NCBI GenBank assembly: GCA_023014485.1 | Contig: JAJOZX010006143.1 | Span: 72,001 to 136,000, forward strand | Direction: 5' to 3' | DNA length: 64,000 bases | Source of the DNA: Bathynomus jamesi | Taxonomy: Eukaryota > Arthropoda > Malacostraca > Isopoda > Cirolanidae | Shown here: piece after piece, positions 1-11,274 of the stretch | Layout of the letters: each line of letters begins with the position of its first letter | How positions within the stretch are numbered: the stretch's first letter is position 1 | Translations under genes and position numbers: made by a program | The notes under the pieces: model-generated | Seen by the model: only the letters and a program-made list of their open reading frames with translations | What the model was told of the DNA's origin: nothing | Database searches by the model: none

Positions 1-292
1 CTCTCGCAAAAATGTTCATTCATTTCAGCGACATAATTTTTGATTAGGCTAAATTTACTCGTATGAGGTTATATTTAACTGAGTTAAGTTAGGAGTAACT
101 GGGCTAAGCTAGACTAGGCTAAGAATGAGTTTAAATTACGTTTCGACGGTTTTCATTTCGGTGATCTCCGTCGACGGTTTTCGTATCGGTATTTTTCCGT
201 TTCGGGAAAATGGCCGAATTCCCGCAAAAATGTTCATTCCCTTCAACAAGTTAATTTTTGTATTTTTACCCCCTAAATATATAACTTAGTAC

Positions 293-325
<33 letters not shown>

Positions 326-1049
326 CGAAGCAATTCATAATTCTTTATTGATGGATAGGTTCCAAGCTTCTACGCTTTTAACAATACGCAGAATTAGCCG
401 CATTGTGTTTACCTCGTGAAAATGTTTGTTTGGGTAGAAATACCCTTTCAGTCATCGGTCGGCCTTGGAACTAAGAAGTCCTGGAGCTGAGAAGGTGATT
501 TGTGTGTGTGGTTGTAAATTTAAAATAGTGCTACGTTACTGCCCCTCGCATTACCCGTTTTATCTAAAAGTGCTTTCGGTATAAATGAAGTTAGTAGAAT
601 GTCAAACGGTTGCATATTATTCCGCCCATGCCCGTTTCAAATTATAACGGTTACCACTCGGCCACGTATTTATAAAGTACAGCGAAGCGTGTGTAAATAG
701 AATGATGAAGGATAGAGAGAAATGGAATAAACATAGAGAAAATAGTATAAAAAGCAACATGAGGAGGTCTTAATTATTACATTTTGGTGGTATTTGAATA
801 CAAACTCAATTCCTTATCAAGTCATTGTAACAGTCTTTCAAGATGGCGCCCATCAAATTTCGCCTCAGCGAGCGTTTTCGCGGGCAATTTTTTTTTTTTT
901 CAAACCGCTTTGACTCAAAATTTATCTGAGTCAGAATTGGAGAGTCATTTCCTTTTCACGTTCATACTGGAATAAATGGAATAAATAAACATTCAAATAG
1001 ATTCGGGATGCATCGAAATAAGTACTTCATATAATTGAAGCATGGACTC
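1..1049. other. AT-rich sequence, no gene seen
   Basis: No supported gene. A short motif (GCAAAAATGTTCATTC) occurs near 7 and again near 225, so the first 260 bases hold an internal duplication. A (TA)n tract lies at about 297-325. Short open frames near 784-975 have no recognisable motif and include a T-run. Confidence 0.5.
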
Positions 1050-1450
1050 TGAAGTGCTTTAATTGCCGTGAAATTAATTTTTGGAAATTTAATTGATGTG
1101 AAATTATTTTTTTCAAATTTAATTGATGTGAAATTATTAAGCAAGGATATTGAAATTAATTGAATTGAAGTGGATAAATTACATGGAAGCTTGGATTCTG
1201 AAGTGTTTTAATAGCCGTGAAATTATTTTTTGGAAATTTAATTGATTTGAAATTATCTTTTGGAAAGTGGATAAATTACATGGAAGCTTGAATTCTGAAG
1301 TGTTTTAATAGCCGTGAAATTATTTTTTGGAAATTTAATTGATGTGAAATTATTTTTTTGGAAATTTATAAACGTTATTATTAAGCAAGTGAAGTGTTTT
1401 AATTGCCGTGAAATTATTTTTGGAAATTTAATTGATGTGAAATTATTATT
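1050..1450. repeat. Degenerate AT-rich tandem repeat
   Basis: Four imperfect units begin with GAAGTGYTTTAATWGCCGTG at 1051, 1200, 1297 and 1391. Each is followed by a variable number of short GGAAATTTAATTGATGTGAA submotifs, so spacing is irregular (149, 97 and 94 bp). It has no coding character and looks like a small satellite-like array. Confidence 0.7.
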
Positions 1451-1714
1451 TAATTAGACCAAATGGCTAGTATAGAAATGTATATTATTATTTTCAATAT
1501 ATTTAATCGTTTAATATAACTGTATATTTATTTACATTAATTCGCCTAAATAAACAGAATCATGTATTGGGCTTTTATTTATTCCTTTTTGTTTGTACAC
1601 GGTATTTAATTATATAAATTGGTTGGTTTCTAAAGCGGATTATGTTAGAATATATGCTTTAATTAAATAAATAGTACAAACTGGCAACTCAACCAGATAC
1701 GCCAACTGGTGGTG
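1451..1714. other. AT-rich spacer
   Basis: Nothing recognisable. It is strongly AT-rich, with scattered short A/T runs. Confidence 0.5.
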
Positions 1715-2460
1715 AGAGAGAGAAATAAACATCATGATCGAGTGTTGTAATAACGGGGAAGTGCTTACACGAATTTTTAGTTGAACTTTTTTCCGGAAAT
1801 TTGCATATATAGGCTCGCCTTTGCCTTCCGTACGAATTGTTCGAAGATTTACACTCCACCTTGGCCTACCTTAAAACGGGGAAGTATATATATATATGAG
1901 AGAAAGAAATAAACATCACGATCGAGTGTTGCTATAACGGGCTCCATCAAGTGTTGCTATAACGGGGTCCTGCATTCCCCCCCCCCCGTCCGAATTGTGA
2001 CCTACGGATCATTAGGTCTCCCTGGCTATCAGCCGCGCCGGGTATCAAACCCGCCTCCACCTTACAGTTTAACGCTGATGAGTGTTGCAATAACGGGGGC
2101 CTGCCCCTACGAACCGTTGAAAGATGTTTACATTCCACCTTAGAGTTTAACATGGATCATTAGGTCACCCTGACTATCAACCGCGCCGGGTCTCGAGCCC
2201 AATTTTTTTCTGATCATTAGGGCACCCTGGGTAGCAACTGTGGAAGGCCGTGCCGGGTCTCGAACCCACCTCCTTTTAACGCGCGACGCACATAAACGTA
2301 ATGGGTATGTACGTGCCGTGTACACTGTGCCAACTGGCTGATGGTGCCAGGGGCACTGGCTGATGATGCTCGGAGGCACTGACTGATTAAGCCAACTGGC
2401 TGATTAGGGGCCCTATAAGACAACGGCCGCTCGGCTGAAGTCTTCATATGCGCCTGGCAG
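1715..2460 (-). repeat. tRNA-derived SINE-like pieces
   Basis: Three related blocks near 2005-2060, 2150-2200 and 2213-2270 share a GATCATTAGG start and a GCCGGGTMTCRARCCC core. Read on the minus strand, the last core contains GGTTCGAGACC, which fits the RNA polymerase III B box (GGTTCGANNCC), so a tRNA-derived SINE is likely. A convincing A box was not found. A motif GTGTTGYWATAACGGG also recurs near 1742, 1925, 1949 and 2080. The pieces appear truncated and tandemly rearranged. Confidence 0.4.
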
Positions 2461-2504
2461 CTGCCGGGCGAACACCTCTCCTCCTATCTCCTCTCTCTTA
2501 GGTT

Positions 2505-2650
2505 AGGTCTCACCCTTTGGGGGGTTCATTGCAGCTTGGAGGATAACTCCAAGTTGCATACCCCCCAGCGGGGTTCATTGCAGCTTGGTGGATAACTCCG
2601 CCTCCAAGTTGCATAACCCTTGTTGCTACCCCTTTTGGGGGTGCCTTGCA
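2505..2650. repeat. Short tandem duplication (~49 bp unit)
   Basis: GGTTCATTGCAGCTTGG occurs at about 2523 and 2572 with similar following bases (GATAACTCC, AAGTTGCATA), giving two diverged units. No gene is evident. Confidence 0.6.
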
Positions 2651-2729
2651 ACAAGGGGAGTGGGAGGTTGGCACTATGGAGTGCCTTGGCACTCTTGCAA
2701 CATTTGCAAATGCATTGCACGCTCCCATT

Positions 2730-2927
2730 TTGCGGTCATACTACTGCGGCCTACCGGTATATGTTTCTTTGAACTTAAAAGTGCAAGTTTTATTGTTATT
2801 CAAATTAGATATGTTAGTAACTATAGCCACTTAAATGACCCATTTTGGTTCCTTTTCCAACAACTAAATGATACCCATATAAATATGTAGACGTATTTGT
2901 AGAAACGTTGCATCATTGTACAATTAA

Positions 2928-2958
<31 letters not shown>

Positions 2959-3050
2959 TCCGTTGGGACAAATATGTCCCTTGGTTCCCAAAGGGTTAAA
3001 ATCGTTGAAAGATTTTTTTTTTTTTTAAATTGGATGGCATGCGGATTGAT
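2730..3050. other. Non-coding, with ATT microsatellite
   Basis: An (ATT)n tract lies at about 2928-2957. A T-run follows near 3012. No gene signal was seen. Confidence 0.5.
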
Positions 3051-4345
3051 GAAATTTACGTGAAATTCATTATATGTGAATGCCTTTTTGTTTTGCATGA
3101 ATAATCCATTACGAGGTTAAACTATAATTAATTTGACTAAAATTTTATAGAAACTAACAAAACTTTACTTTACTTTTCAAATTCAAATTAAAAACTTTAT
3201 TCGGAAAATAAATACAACTTGCAAAATTTTAACAATATTTTTCAATATTTATCTGTACAATTTAGATATCTGATATGATATTAACACTGACTGGTATTCT
3301 TTTCCGAATATGGAAAGAGAAGGGACAGTGTCGATCGAGTCTGCCTCCAATTTTGCATATTATGCCAATCAAGAACAAGCATTTGTGAGGGAGCAGTTTC
3401 GCCATGCTCATCGTAGAAGCTGAAACGGAAGTCACTTTTGGCAGGTAAAAGGACAGAAAACAATGAGATTTTTTTAATTTTTAAGTTTATCCCCAAAACA
3501 ATTTTATATAAATAAATTTTATATTAGAAATGTCACCCATTTCCTTATGTAATAAATAAAGTGAATCCCATTAATTTTGCTAAAACTGCTTCCATGCTTC
3601 CTAACGCCATATTCGGAAAAGAATACCAGTCAGTGTTAATATCATATCAGATATCTAAATTGTACAGATAAATATTGAAAAATATTGTTAAAATTTTGCA
3701 AGTTGTATTTATTTTCCGAATAAAGTTTTTAATTTGAATTTGAAAAGTAAAGTAAAGTTTTGTTAGTTTCTATAAAATTTTAGTCAAATTAATTATAGTT
3801 TAACCTCGTAATGGATTATTCATGCAAAACAAAAAGCCATTCACATATAATGAATTTCACGTAAATTTCATAATTTGACTAAAATTTTATAGAAACTAAC
3901 AAAACTTTACTTTACTTTTCAATTCAAATTAAAAACTTTATTCGGAAAATAAATACAACTTGCAAAATTTTAACAATATTTTTCAATATTTATCTGTACA
4001 ATTTAGATATCTGATATGATATTAACACTGACTGGTATTCTTTTCCGAATATGGCGTTAGGAAGCATGGAAGCAGTTTTAGCAAAATTAATGGGATTCAC
4101 TTTATTTATTACATAAGGAAATGGGTGACATTTCTAATATAAAATTTATTTATATAAAATTGTTTTGGGGATAAACTTAAAAATTAAAAAAATCTCATTG
4201 TTCTCTGTCCTTTTACCTGCCAAAAGTGACTTCCGTTTCAGCTTCTACGATGAGCATGGCGAAACTGCTCCCTCACAAATGCTTGTTCTTGATTGGCATA
4301 ATATGCAAAATTGGAGGCAGACTCGATCGACACTGTCCCTTCTCT
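3051..4345. repeat. Large compound fold-back (A-B-A'-A-B')
   Basis: A ~260-bp segment A (3051-3308) is followed by B (~3309-3607). Then comes A inverted (3608-3870), a partial A again in direct orientation (3871-4054), and B inverted (4055-4345). Segments 3310-3795 and 3871-4345 form a near-perfect inverted repeat around a ~75-base loop. A-B-A' alone looks like a fold-back element with ~260-bp terminal inverted repeats. B contains a matching open frame of about 60 residues on opposite strands (minus 3281-3496, plus 4165-4365), starting MGINLKIKK. I do not recognise it, and it is probably just part of the repeat. Confidence 0.8.
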
Positions 4346-4555
4346 CTTCCATTAGTTTCAACTGAAGATCATTACGAATAAGTTCAAGATCGACTAAACT
4401 AAAGTATTATATTTATTTACGTGTATGTTACGTTTGAATAATGTTAGTAGCATGCCTGCAAAATGGGAAAGTGCAACTGCATACAACATTGCATGCAACT
4501 TGAGAGTTTTCGAACCCCCCTCTCGGCCTCCTCCCTAAAAAGTTTTATTTATATA
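4346..4555. other. Spacer, nothing recognised
   Basis: No feature supported. Confidence 0.4.
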
Positions 4556-6036
4556 CAGGGTGTCCGAGAATTATCTGTACAAGTTTTGGCTGTTATTAAA
4601 AGTCAACCATGAAGTGTAGAAATTCCAGTGTTGTCCCATTTTACAGAGAATCTCATTAAGTTTTTTCTGATACCAAATTTTGACAAGTTTTTTAGAAATT
4701 CCAGTGTGTCCGAAAATTATCTGTACAATTTCATCTTTAAATAAAATTCTTGATAACATACGTAAAATTCTTAAACAAGATTATTTAGAATCTGTATTTT
4801 CAAAAGTTTCTTTTATTAAAGTAACGTTGTTACAAACATTCGATATGTGCACCATCAGTGATTCGCAAAACATCCAATCGATACTCCAAATGTTGCCATG
4901 TACGCTGCAGCATATCCACATCAATTCGCTCAATAGCAGCTGTGATTCTTGCTTTTAAATCATCAATGTCTGTCACCCGCGTATTGTACACAAGATCTTT
5001 GACGAATCCCCAAAGAAAGAAATCACAGGGTGTGATGTCGGGAGATCTAGCCGGCCAATGAATTGCACCTCCACGGCCAATCCACCTGTTTGGGAATGTC
5101 TCATTCAGGGACTTACGGACGATCAAGGCCCAATGTGGCGGTGCGCCATCTTGCTGAAAAATGATGCGTGGATGCAGTGCTTCCAATTGCGGATAGACAA
5201 AGAGTTGCAACATGTCCAGGTAGGTATTGGAGGTCACTGTTGATTCACCGAAGAAAAATGGTCCAATCACGCGATCATGTAACAGGCCACACCACACATT
5301 AACTTTAGGACTGTCTCTGATGTGCTCTTCTATGCAATGTGGATTTTGTGACCCCCATATGCGCACATTTTGTTTGTTTACCTTGCCTGAAACATGAAAA
5401 GTTGCCTCGTCCGAAAACATGATTCTTGCCAAGAACGCATTGTCCTGGTCGACTCTGTCAAGCAGAGTCATTGCAAATTCCTTACGGGAGACCTTATCTT
5501 CTTGCGTAATCTGTTGCAAGATTTGCAACTTGTAAGGATGCAACTTCAAACGTTTACGCAAGACATCATGCGCTGTCGAACGAGGTATCTGTAACTCTCG
5601 TGATACAATTCTTGTCGACTTGCGTGGACTGCGAATAAAAGCCTCTCGAATGCGCTCGACATTGTCAAAAGACGTTCGAGGCCGCCCTGCTCCTTTCTTA
5701 TGCTCTACACTTCCAGTTTCCTTAAACCTTTTATACCAAGCTCGTATGGTTACTCTTGATGGAGGGTTTCTGTTGTAATTAGATCTAAACCTTCGTTGAA
5801 CTTGTGTATCTGATTTTGTTTCGATAAACCATTCAACACACTGTGCTTTCTCCTGTGGATTCATTAAGGATGAGGGGTGTGTATAAATATCTGAAAAAGA
5901 AAAACTTGTCAAAACTTGTTATCAGAAAAAACTTAATGAGTTTCTCTGTAAAATGGGACAACACTGGAATTTCTACACTTCATGGTTGACTTTTAATAAC
6001 AGCCAAAAATTGTACAGATAATTCTCGGACACCCTG
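4556..6036 (-). mobile_element. Complete DD41D mariner (VISITOR/rosa-like)
   Basis: The element begins CAGGGTGTCCGAGAATTATC and ends with the inverted copy of that sequence. Both ends are flanked by TA, the usual Tc1/mariner target. Terminal inverted repeats are long, about 140 bp (4556-4695 and 5897-6036), and nearly identical. An extra internal copy of the TIR motif (GTGTCCGAAAATTATCTGTAC-like) lies at about 4704. It encodes one full transposase on the minus strand, so it is the best candidate here for a recently active DNA transposon. Confidence 0.9.
4830..5864 (-). CDS. DD41D mariner transposase, apparently intact
   Basis: This predicted 344-residue nuclear transposase should cut and paste its own element at TA sites. 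The N-terminal third is a paired-type helix-turn-helix DNA-binding region: the first helix-turn-helix follows MNPQEKAQCVEWF, then a linker GRPRTS, then the second near PRSTAHDVLRKR. The catalytic core has FSDEATF (first Asp), FQQDGAPPH (second Asp) and SPDITPCDFFLWG (third Asp). There are 41 residues between the second and third Asp, the spacing of the DD41D group. An open frame runs upstream to 5912, but those 16 codons overlap the terminal repeat and follow a pyrimidine-rich TTTTTCAG. I therefore choose the Met at 5864. No stop or frameshift was seen. Confidence 0.88.
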   Translation of the reverse strand: MNPQEKAQCVEWFIETKSDTQVQRRFRSNYNRNPPSRVTIRAWYKRFKETGSVEHKKGAGRPRTSFDNVERIREAFIRSPRKSTRIVSRELQIPRSTAHDVLRKRLKLHPYKLQILQQITQEDKVSRKEFAMTLLDRVDQDNAFLARIMFSDEATFHVSGKVNKQNVRIWGSQNPHCIEEHIRDSPKVNVWCGLLHDRVIGPFFFGESTVTSNTYLDMLQLFVYPQLEALHPRIIFQQDGAPPHWALIVRKSLNETFPNRWIGRGGAIHWPARSPDITPCDFFLWGFVKDLVYNTRVTDIDDLKARITAAIERIDVDMLQRTWQHLEYRLDVLRITDGAHIECL

Positions 6037-6400
6037 TATATATATATATAAATGAACACTGAATAATTCCTATGTCCATATATTTTTATATTCATTCGTG
6101 TAATTCTTACATCCATTCGTATGATTCTTATATTCATTTATATAATTTTTATATCCATTTATATACTTCGCATACTTATATAATCCTGTATATTCTTATA
6201 TATTTATATTCATATAATCCTTATGTTTACCTAATCCGTGTATTTAGATAATCTTTATATAAATCCTTATATTCATTATATTCATACAGTACTTATATTT
6301 ATATAATCTTTATATTCAAATATTCATTTTTACATAAGAACCAAAATCGCATAACGCAAGTTTGGATATATATTCTTTATTTGCTTTTTATTTTTGCAGT
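6037..6400. repeat. Degenerate AT tandem sequence
   Basis: Irregular repeats of TATATTCAT and ATAATCCTTATAT-type words run from about 6060 to 6340. It has no coding signal. Confidence 0.5.
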
Positions 6401-6401
6401 G

Positions 6402-6585
6402 TAACAACCATACGACCTACCATTTCTATGGTTGAGCCGTATCCATGTTCGCGCCATTAGAAGTTCGCTGTGGGAGGCGAATGTCCCTTAATGTCATTCC
6501 CTTAAAGTACAAACAAGACAATCGACGGTTTAGATCGTTTAACATTTCCATCACAATGTTACCCATATCTCCATTATCTTTTATT
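6402..6585 (+). repeat. LTR-like dispersed repeat, copy 1
   Basis: About 180 bp starting TGTAACAACCATACGACC match an inverted copy at 28445-28624 that starts TGTCACAGCCATGCGACC. The TGT start, and a purine-rich GAGGGAGCAG just outside the second copy, suggest the edge of an LTR. No internal coding region was found beside this copy. It could equally be another kind of dispersed repeat. Confidence 0.4.
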
Positions 6586-6915
6586 GTCTATCTATTCCCT
6601 ATTGACATATCAGTCCATGTTTACTCGTGTCAGTCTGTATTACGCACATAACCTATTGTGTGACGTACCGATACGTGTACAATACTTTATGCATTCGTAC
6701 ATGTCCTCTGATGATCATGATTACGTACGTAGTTATCTTACATGTAAATACGTCCACATGTATTCTTTTTACTTTTTATTTTAATTATTTCACCTCTCGC
6801 AAGATACTCTTTCATGCTGACGCAAGTGTTCGAATTCTGATGACGACGCCAAAAGTGGGCATCTGAATACGAAATCATCTCTCTTGCTTGCTTCTAATTT
6901 ATAAAACATTATTGT

Positions 6916-6975
<60 letters not shown>

Positions 6976-7800
6976 TGTCTCCATGTACTTTGTGTTATAC
7001 TCCTAACATCCTAATTGATTGTCTATAAATATGAAACACTAAAACTATAGTTAACTGTGTTTAATTGTAATTAACTAATAATTTAATATGATGTAATTAA
7101 TATACTTTAATGAAACTGTAATTAACGATAATAAGCGAATGTGAATTAATTGGTAATTGTAATCATAGTTATAGTAAACCAAAATTACGATGTACTCAGT
7201 GATGTACTTGGGTTGTACTCAATGTACTACGCCGACATTATGTCACCATTTAGGAAGTATACCTCGGCGATATTATTATTTTTTTGTTTTTTATTTTTTT
7301 CGTTTTATTTTGGACTCTTTCAAAATTCTGACATGTGTTTAAATTACGCTTAAAGTCCAAGAATTGTTTAGATCTTCAGTTAAAGGGGGGGGGGGAACTT
7401 AACCTTCAATTGCACTCACCAAAATTTAGACTTATTTAATTCTTGTATTGTAAATTCAATCATTCCTGTTTTAGCCCTTCAGCGAGGAGGTCGGAGCCTC
7501 CTCGTTTTAAATCCCGGCCTGAGCCATGGTCGAAAGATGTCGAACCTCTCCCCTTGTAAAAGTCTGATCTAACTTAGAGGCTGAGCATTACCTGTACACT
7601 TCAGCAGAAAATTACAGTAAAAGAAAGTTTTTTTTATCTTCTCCGAGCCTTGCTCTCTTCAGAGAACTCAGTCAATAAAATAGAGAAAAAATAATTTCCC
7701 GATACGTTATAAGAAGAATCGGCGAACCTTCAGAGAATTTAGTAAGTTTTCACAGAATCCTCCGAACCACTATAGAAGAACTCGGAGAGTAGTATAGAAG
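6586..7800. other. Non-coding, AT-rich
   Basis: A (TA)n tract lies at about 6918-6972 with one phase break. A G-run lies at 7386-7395. Near 7480-7530 a short GC-rich piece contains GTTTTAAATCCCGG, weakly like a tRNA-type B box. It is too weak to call a SINE. Confidence 0.4.
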
Positions 7801-7887
7801 AAACTACTGCGAGTAACAAATCCGTTGCTGCCTTCTAACCAGAACCCCCGTCAACTTCGAACCAACCAAGACCATAGACGGAGGGGT

Positions 7888-7888
7888 T

Positions 7889-7931
<43 letters not shown>

Positions 7932-7974
7932 GTGAACTCCAAGGGGTAACCTTACCTGGCTGCTCAGGTCCACA

Positions 7975-8015
<41 letters not shown>
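7888..8015. repeat. Two (TA)n microsatellites
   Basis: TA tracts at about 7890-7929 and 7974-8015 bracket a short unique stretch. The second is the left boundary of the mariner remnant that follows. Confidence 0.8.
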
Positions 8016-8024
<9 letters not shown>

Positions 8025-8029
8025 GGTGT

Positions 8030-8564
8030 GTAAATTTGGGTAGCCTAGCCACTTTTGTTCTTGCCCATTCACAGAATTCCAGCCGCCTCTCCGGGTCGTC
8101 TTCGCTAAGATACTACAACATTTGCATTTTGTATGGATGTCATCTGCGCTCTTTCATAATGTGGACGATACTCCTTTGGCTGACACCGCATTCTGCAGAC
8201 ATCCGTCGAGTGCTTTTTTGGGGACTCTTTGCGAACGCTGCCAGCACCATGGTCTCTGTGCCGTCATCGGTGGTTGTTCGTGGACGGCCACTTCTCGGTT
8301 GGTCTACAACACTTCCAGTCTTCTTGAACTTCTCAATGAGTTTGGCAACGGTGTCGTGTGTGATGTGCGTGCCGGGGGTGTCTCCTGTTAAAATCCTCGG
8401 CAACCTTGCGACAGCTTCCTGATCCTGCCAGAAGAATGATCTCTATACGCTCTTCTTGGGACAAAGGCATCTCAGCACATCACCTGCAAAAAATAAAAAA
8501 TAAATAATCATTTATATATCATGACCATTTTGCCTATGTATGGAGACTTTTGACACTCACCCTG
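8030..8564 (-). pseudogene. Mariner transposase N-terminal remnant
   Basis: Translation on the minus strand from an ATG at 8470 gives MPLSQEERIEIILLAGSG. It then runs into a frame with KLIEKFKKTGSVVD and RSGRPRTTT, the two helix-turn-helix modules and GRPR linker of a Tc1/mariner transposase. Further on, about 8050-8130, it reads [12 protein letters not shown] in another frame. At least two frameshifts are needed. The right terminus (CACCCTG followed by TA, 8560-8566) is present. The left end, including the whole catalytic core, is lost at the TA microsatellite. It is dead. Confidence 0.75.
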
Positions 8565-8595
8565 TATATATATATATATATAATATATATATATA

Positions 8596-8632
<37 letters not shown>
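8565..8632. repeat. (TA)n microsatellite
   Basis: About 68 bases of nearly pure TA lie directly at the mariner terminus. Confidence 0.9.
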
Positions 8633-8634
<2 letters not shown>

Positions 8635-8699
8635 CGACGTTAAGATATGGCATCAACTTTAGTACATGTTCTACAAAATAAATATATGAAAGCAGGCCA

Positions 8700-9022
8700 C
8701 CCGTACAAAGACACGCTGCTCACTTTGCCGAACTAACGGAGTATTTATATTATCAATTTCTGCTTCTTCCATGTAAAATGTTTGTATAAAATGAATCTGG
8801 AATGTTGTTTTCTTTTATCTTCATATAATTATATTGCCTATCTTCTCACAGTTTAACGATTCTATCAGAAAATGTTAATCCGTAATGTCACAAGACATCA
8901 TAACAAACACAACACAACTGTTTTATCTAAGAATGTGTTTTGGGGGGATGGAGATATGATGCCTCCAGAAAGACGTGGGGACATCTGGACAGTCGAAACT
9001 CCACGATAAGGAAATTCGATAT

Positions 9023-9100
<78 letters not shown>
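8700..9100 (+). repeat. CT-tract dispersed repeat, copy 1
   Basis: A unique part at about 8735-9010 contains GACGTGGGGACATCTGGACA. It is followed by a (CT)n tract from about 9020 to 9083, then (CA)n. The same body leads into a CT tract at 11640-12132 and 43700-44198, and inverted at the right end of the window. The CT tract is therefore part of a repeat family rather than independent microsatellites. Confidence 0.75.
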
Positions 9101-9101
<1 letters not shown>

Positions 9102-9188
9102 AGGGTTTTTCCTTCTTCATACGGAACCACAATTCTGAGTCACTCTTTAGAATTTCTTCACTATACCTCTTCAGTCCCATCTTTACAG

Positions 9189-9189
<1 letters not shown>

Positions 9190-9241
<52 letters not shown>
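9190..9241. repeat. (CA)n-(TA)n microsatellite
   Basis: A CA tract passes directly into a TA tract. Open frames here are repeat artefacts. Confidence 0.9.
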
Positions 9242-9243
<2 letters not shown>

Positions 9244-9360
9244 CATTCATGTATACGAACTTTCTATCGTGTCAATTATAACACTCGTACTTTGTCAAAA
9301 ATATTTTAGTACTTCCATTTTTTCCCGGGCTTTTTAGGCATTGCTAATGTACTTAAACTT

Positions 9361-9790
9361 TTGGATATTAATGTAGTATTTTCATATAACAATATTGTGA
9401 AAAATATCATCGTAAAAAATAGCCCTACCAATAATTCAGGCATTATCTATAAAATTGGTTGTAAACAATGTGATTCCTTTTACATAGGTCAGACGGGAAA
9501 GGATTTGCACACACGTATAAAACAGCATCAATATTCCGTTAGAACAGGACAGTTTGTCCAGTGCCCTTTTTGTCCATTTGTCAGAGTTATCCCACTGTAT
9601 TGATTGGAATAATGCTTCAGTTTTATTCCACTCTGCAACATTGTTAATAGAAATATTCTTGAGTCTGCCATTATCCAACTTTCAAATAACTTCACATAAG
9701 CAAAGGTCTTTTTCAACTCGATCCTGTTGTTTTGAATTCCTTCAAACAGATTTAGATAAGAAGGGTAGAACGCTAAATCTTTGGTAAACT
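9361..9790 (+). pseudogene. Penelope-like element, GIY-YIG end, copy 1
   Basis: The translation contains GIIYKIGCKQCDSFYIGQTG followed by KDLHTRIKQHQ. This is the GIY-YIG endonuclease signature that closes the reverse transcriptase of Penelope-like retroelements; in the family it nicks target DNA. The frame breaks after about residue 80. The downstream part (CIDWNNASVLFHS, then SNFQ) continues in another frame and matches the intact-frame second copy at 30441-30692. Only the 3' end of the element is present, with no reverse transcriptase. Confidence 0.8.
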
Positions 9791-10008
9791 TGTATGTTTA
9801 CTTTATTAACTTTTAATTTTCATTTTATTTTTACATACATCGAAACTTAACCATAAAAGGCAGAGTGTTAAAACCCGGGCAGATTTCCAGTATAAATTTG
9901 TATTTTTATAATTCATTTGATCTTGTGCTAAAAAACATATTTTTTTCCTTACAAATCTGTATGCCCTCTCTGATAATCTTTTAATTTTTAATTTTTACTT
10001 CTCCGTTT

Positions 10009-10062
<54 letters not shown>

Positions 10063-10092
10063 TATGTGTATATATATATATATATATATATA
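9791..10092 (+). other. Penelope 3' non-coding region and TA tract
   Basis: The sequence is paralogous to 30720-30990, so it belongs to the Penelope 3' region. The (TA)n tract at about 10013-10092 is the insertion point of the mariner that follows. Confidence 0.65.
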
Positions 10093-10840
10093 CAGGGTGG
10101 GCCGTAAGTTTCCATACATAGGAAAAATTAAACGTTTGTTTTTATGTTTCAGATACCCTAAGAATATGCGTTTGACGTAAGATCTTGTTTACTGATGAAG
10201 CAAATTTTTACGTCAATGGAGAGGTTAATCGGCAAAACATACGTTATTGGAGTATGCTAACCCTAACTGGCTGAGTCCGACGAAGATGCAAGGTGCCGGT
10301 AAAGTGATGGTGTGGGCCGGGATATGGGGTGACAGAAATTATTGGACCAATTTTTGTCAGTGAAATCTTAATGCCGAAAGGTATCTTAACATGTTGCAAG
10401 AGAGATTGCCCATCCCTGCTAAACGAGGAAGGTAACTTCCCAGTTTACTTCCAGCAAGATGGAGCTCCACCTCATTATGGTCTTCACGTGCGTCGGTATT
10501 TGGATCAGCAGTTTCCCGATGCTTGGATTGTCGGCGTGGTCCTGTGGATGGCCTCCCCATATCCCCAGATCTCACCACCCCTTGATTTCTATCTTGGGGG
10601 CACTTGAAGCCATGGTGTATCAGGAAAGATACGAGACATAAATCAACTAAAGGAACGTATCACCAACGCCATTACAAGCATAACGTCACTGTGCAATGCG
10701 TGTTCATCACAGTGGGGAACACGTATTGAAATGTGTTTTCAAAACAATGGCAACCATGTAGAGCATATTTATATAAATAAAAATGGTTGTCCATAAAAAA
10801 AATGTTTATTTTTCCTATGTATGGAACTTACGGCCCCCTG
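10093..10840 (+). mobile_element. N-terminally deleted mariner, copy A
   Basis: The ends are CAGGGTGGGCCGTAAGTTTC and its inverted copy, flanked by TA in a TA tract. Inside, the frame begins at the first catalytic motif ([11 protein letters not shown]) only about 80 bp from the left end, so the whole DNA-binding domain is missing. Remaining motifs include QQDGAPPHY and SPQISPPLDF in shifted frames. Copy B (16169-16923, opposite strand) has the same junction. It is non-autonomous, and this copy carries several frameshifts. Confidence 0.85.
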
Positions 10841-10876
<36 letters not shown>

Positions 10877-10888
10877 ATATATATATAT
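10841..10888. repeat. (TA)n microsatellite
   Basis: This is the right half of the TA tract split by the mariner. Confidence 0.9.
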
Positions 10889-10899
10889 GTGTGTCTGTG

Positions 10900-11060
10900 T
10901 GCATGTGTATATTATTTTTTTTTTCTTTTTTTCTTTCTGTAACCTATATATAGGCTGTAACCCTTTTATGTACTTCAGTTTTCCTGAGGATGTCATTAGA
11001 CGAAAGCGCTTGAGCACCATTTTGTGTTTCCTTTCCTTCGTGGTTTTATTCATCATAAAT
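10900..11060 (+). repeat. Penelope-like terminal region, copy 1
   Basis: About 120 bp matching 31100-31220 nearly base for base. It includes CTGAGGATGTCATTAGACGAAA (quoted in two parts: CTGAGGA, then TGTCATTAGACGAAA). The parts resemble the core of a hammerhead ribozyme (CUGANGA, stem II, GAAA), which Penelope-like terminal repeats are known to carry. Stem III and the cleavage site are not clear. Confidence 0.55.
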
Positions 11061-11089
11061 ATTTTTCACGTATTACTTTCGTGAAATAA

Positions 11090-11125
11090 TTTTCATATAT
11101 ATATACAGTATATATATATGCCATG

Positions 11126-11193
<68 letters not shown>

Positions 11194-11200
11194 ATATGTT
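11090..11200. repeat. (TA)n microsatellite, interrupted
   Basis: TA-rich tract with a few phase breaks. Confidence 0.85.
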
Positions 11201-11274
11201 TTAACTTAAACATAACCTCCAGCGTACACTGCCTTGAGCCCTGTAAAACCTAATACTTAATCCCATATTAATAC

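Noticed and set aside
3281..3496. Duplicated ~60-residue protein (MGINLKIKK...) as a gene family
   Set aside because: Both copies are in inverted arms of one fold-back and follow the DNA repeat. No independent support for coding.
7470..7560. SINE or tRNA pseudogene
   Set aside because: Only a weak B-box-like word, with no A box and no cloverleaf found.
8923..9337. Long Ser/Leu- and Arg/Glu-rich open frames over CT/GA tracts (also near 12064, 20711, 24058 and 62175)
   Set aside because: They are translations of dinucleotide repeats and carry no gene signal.
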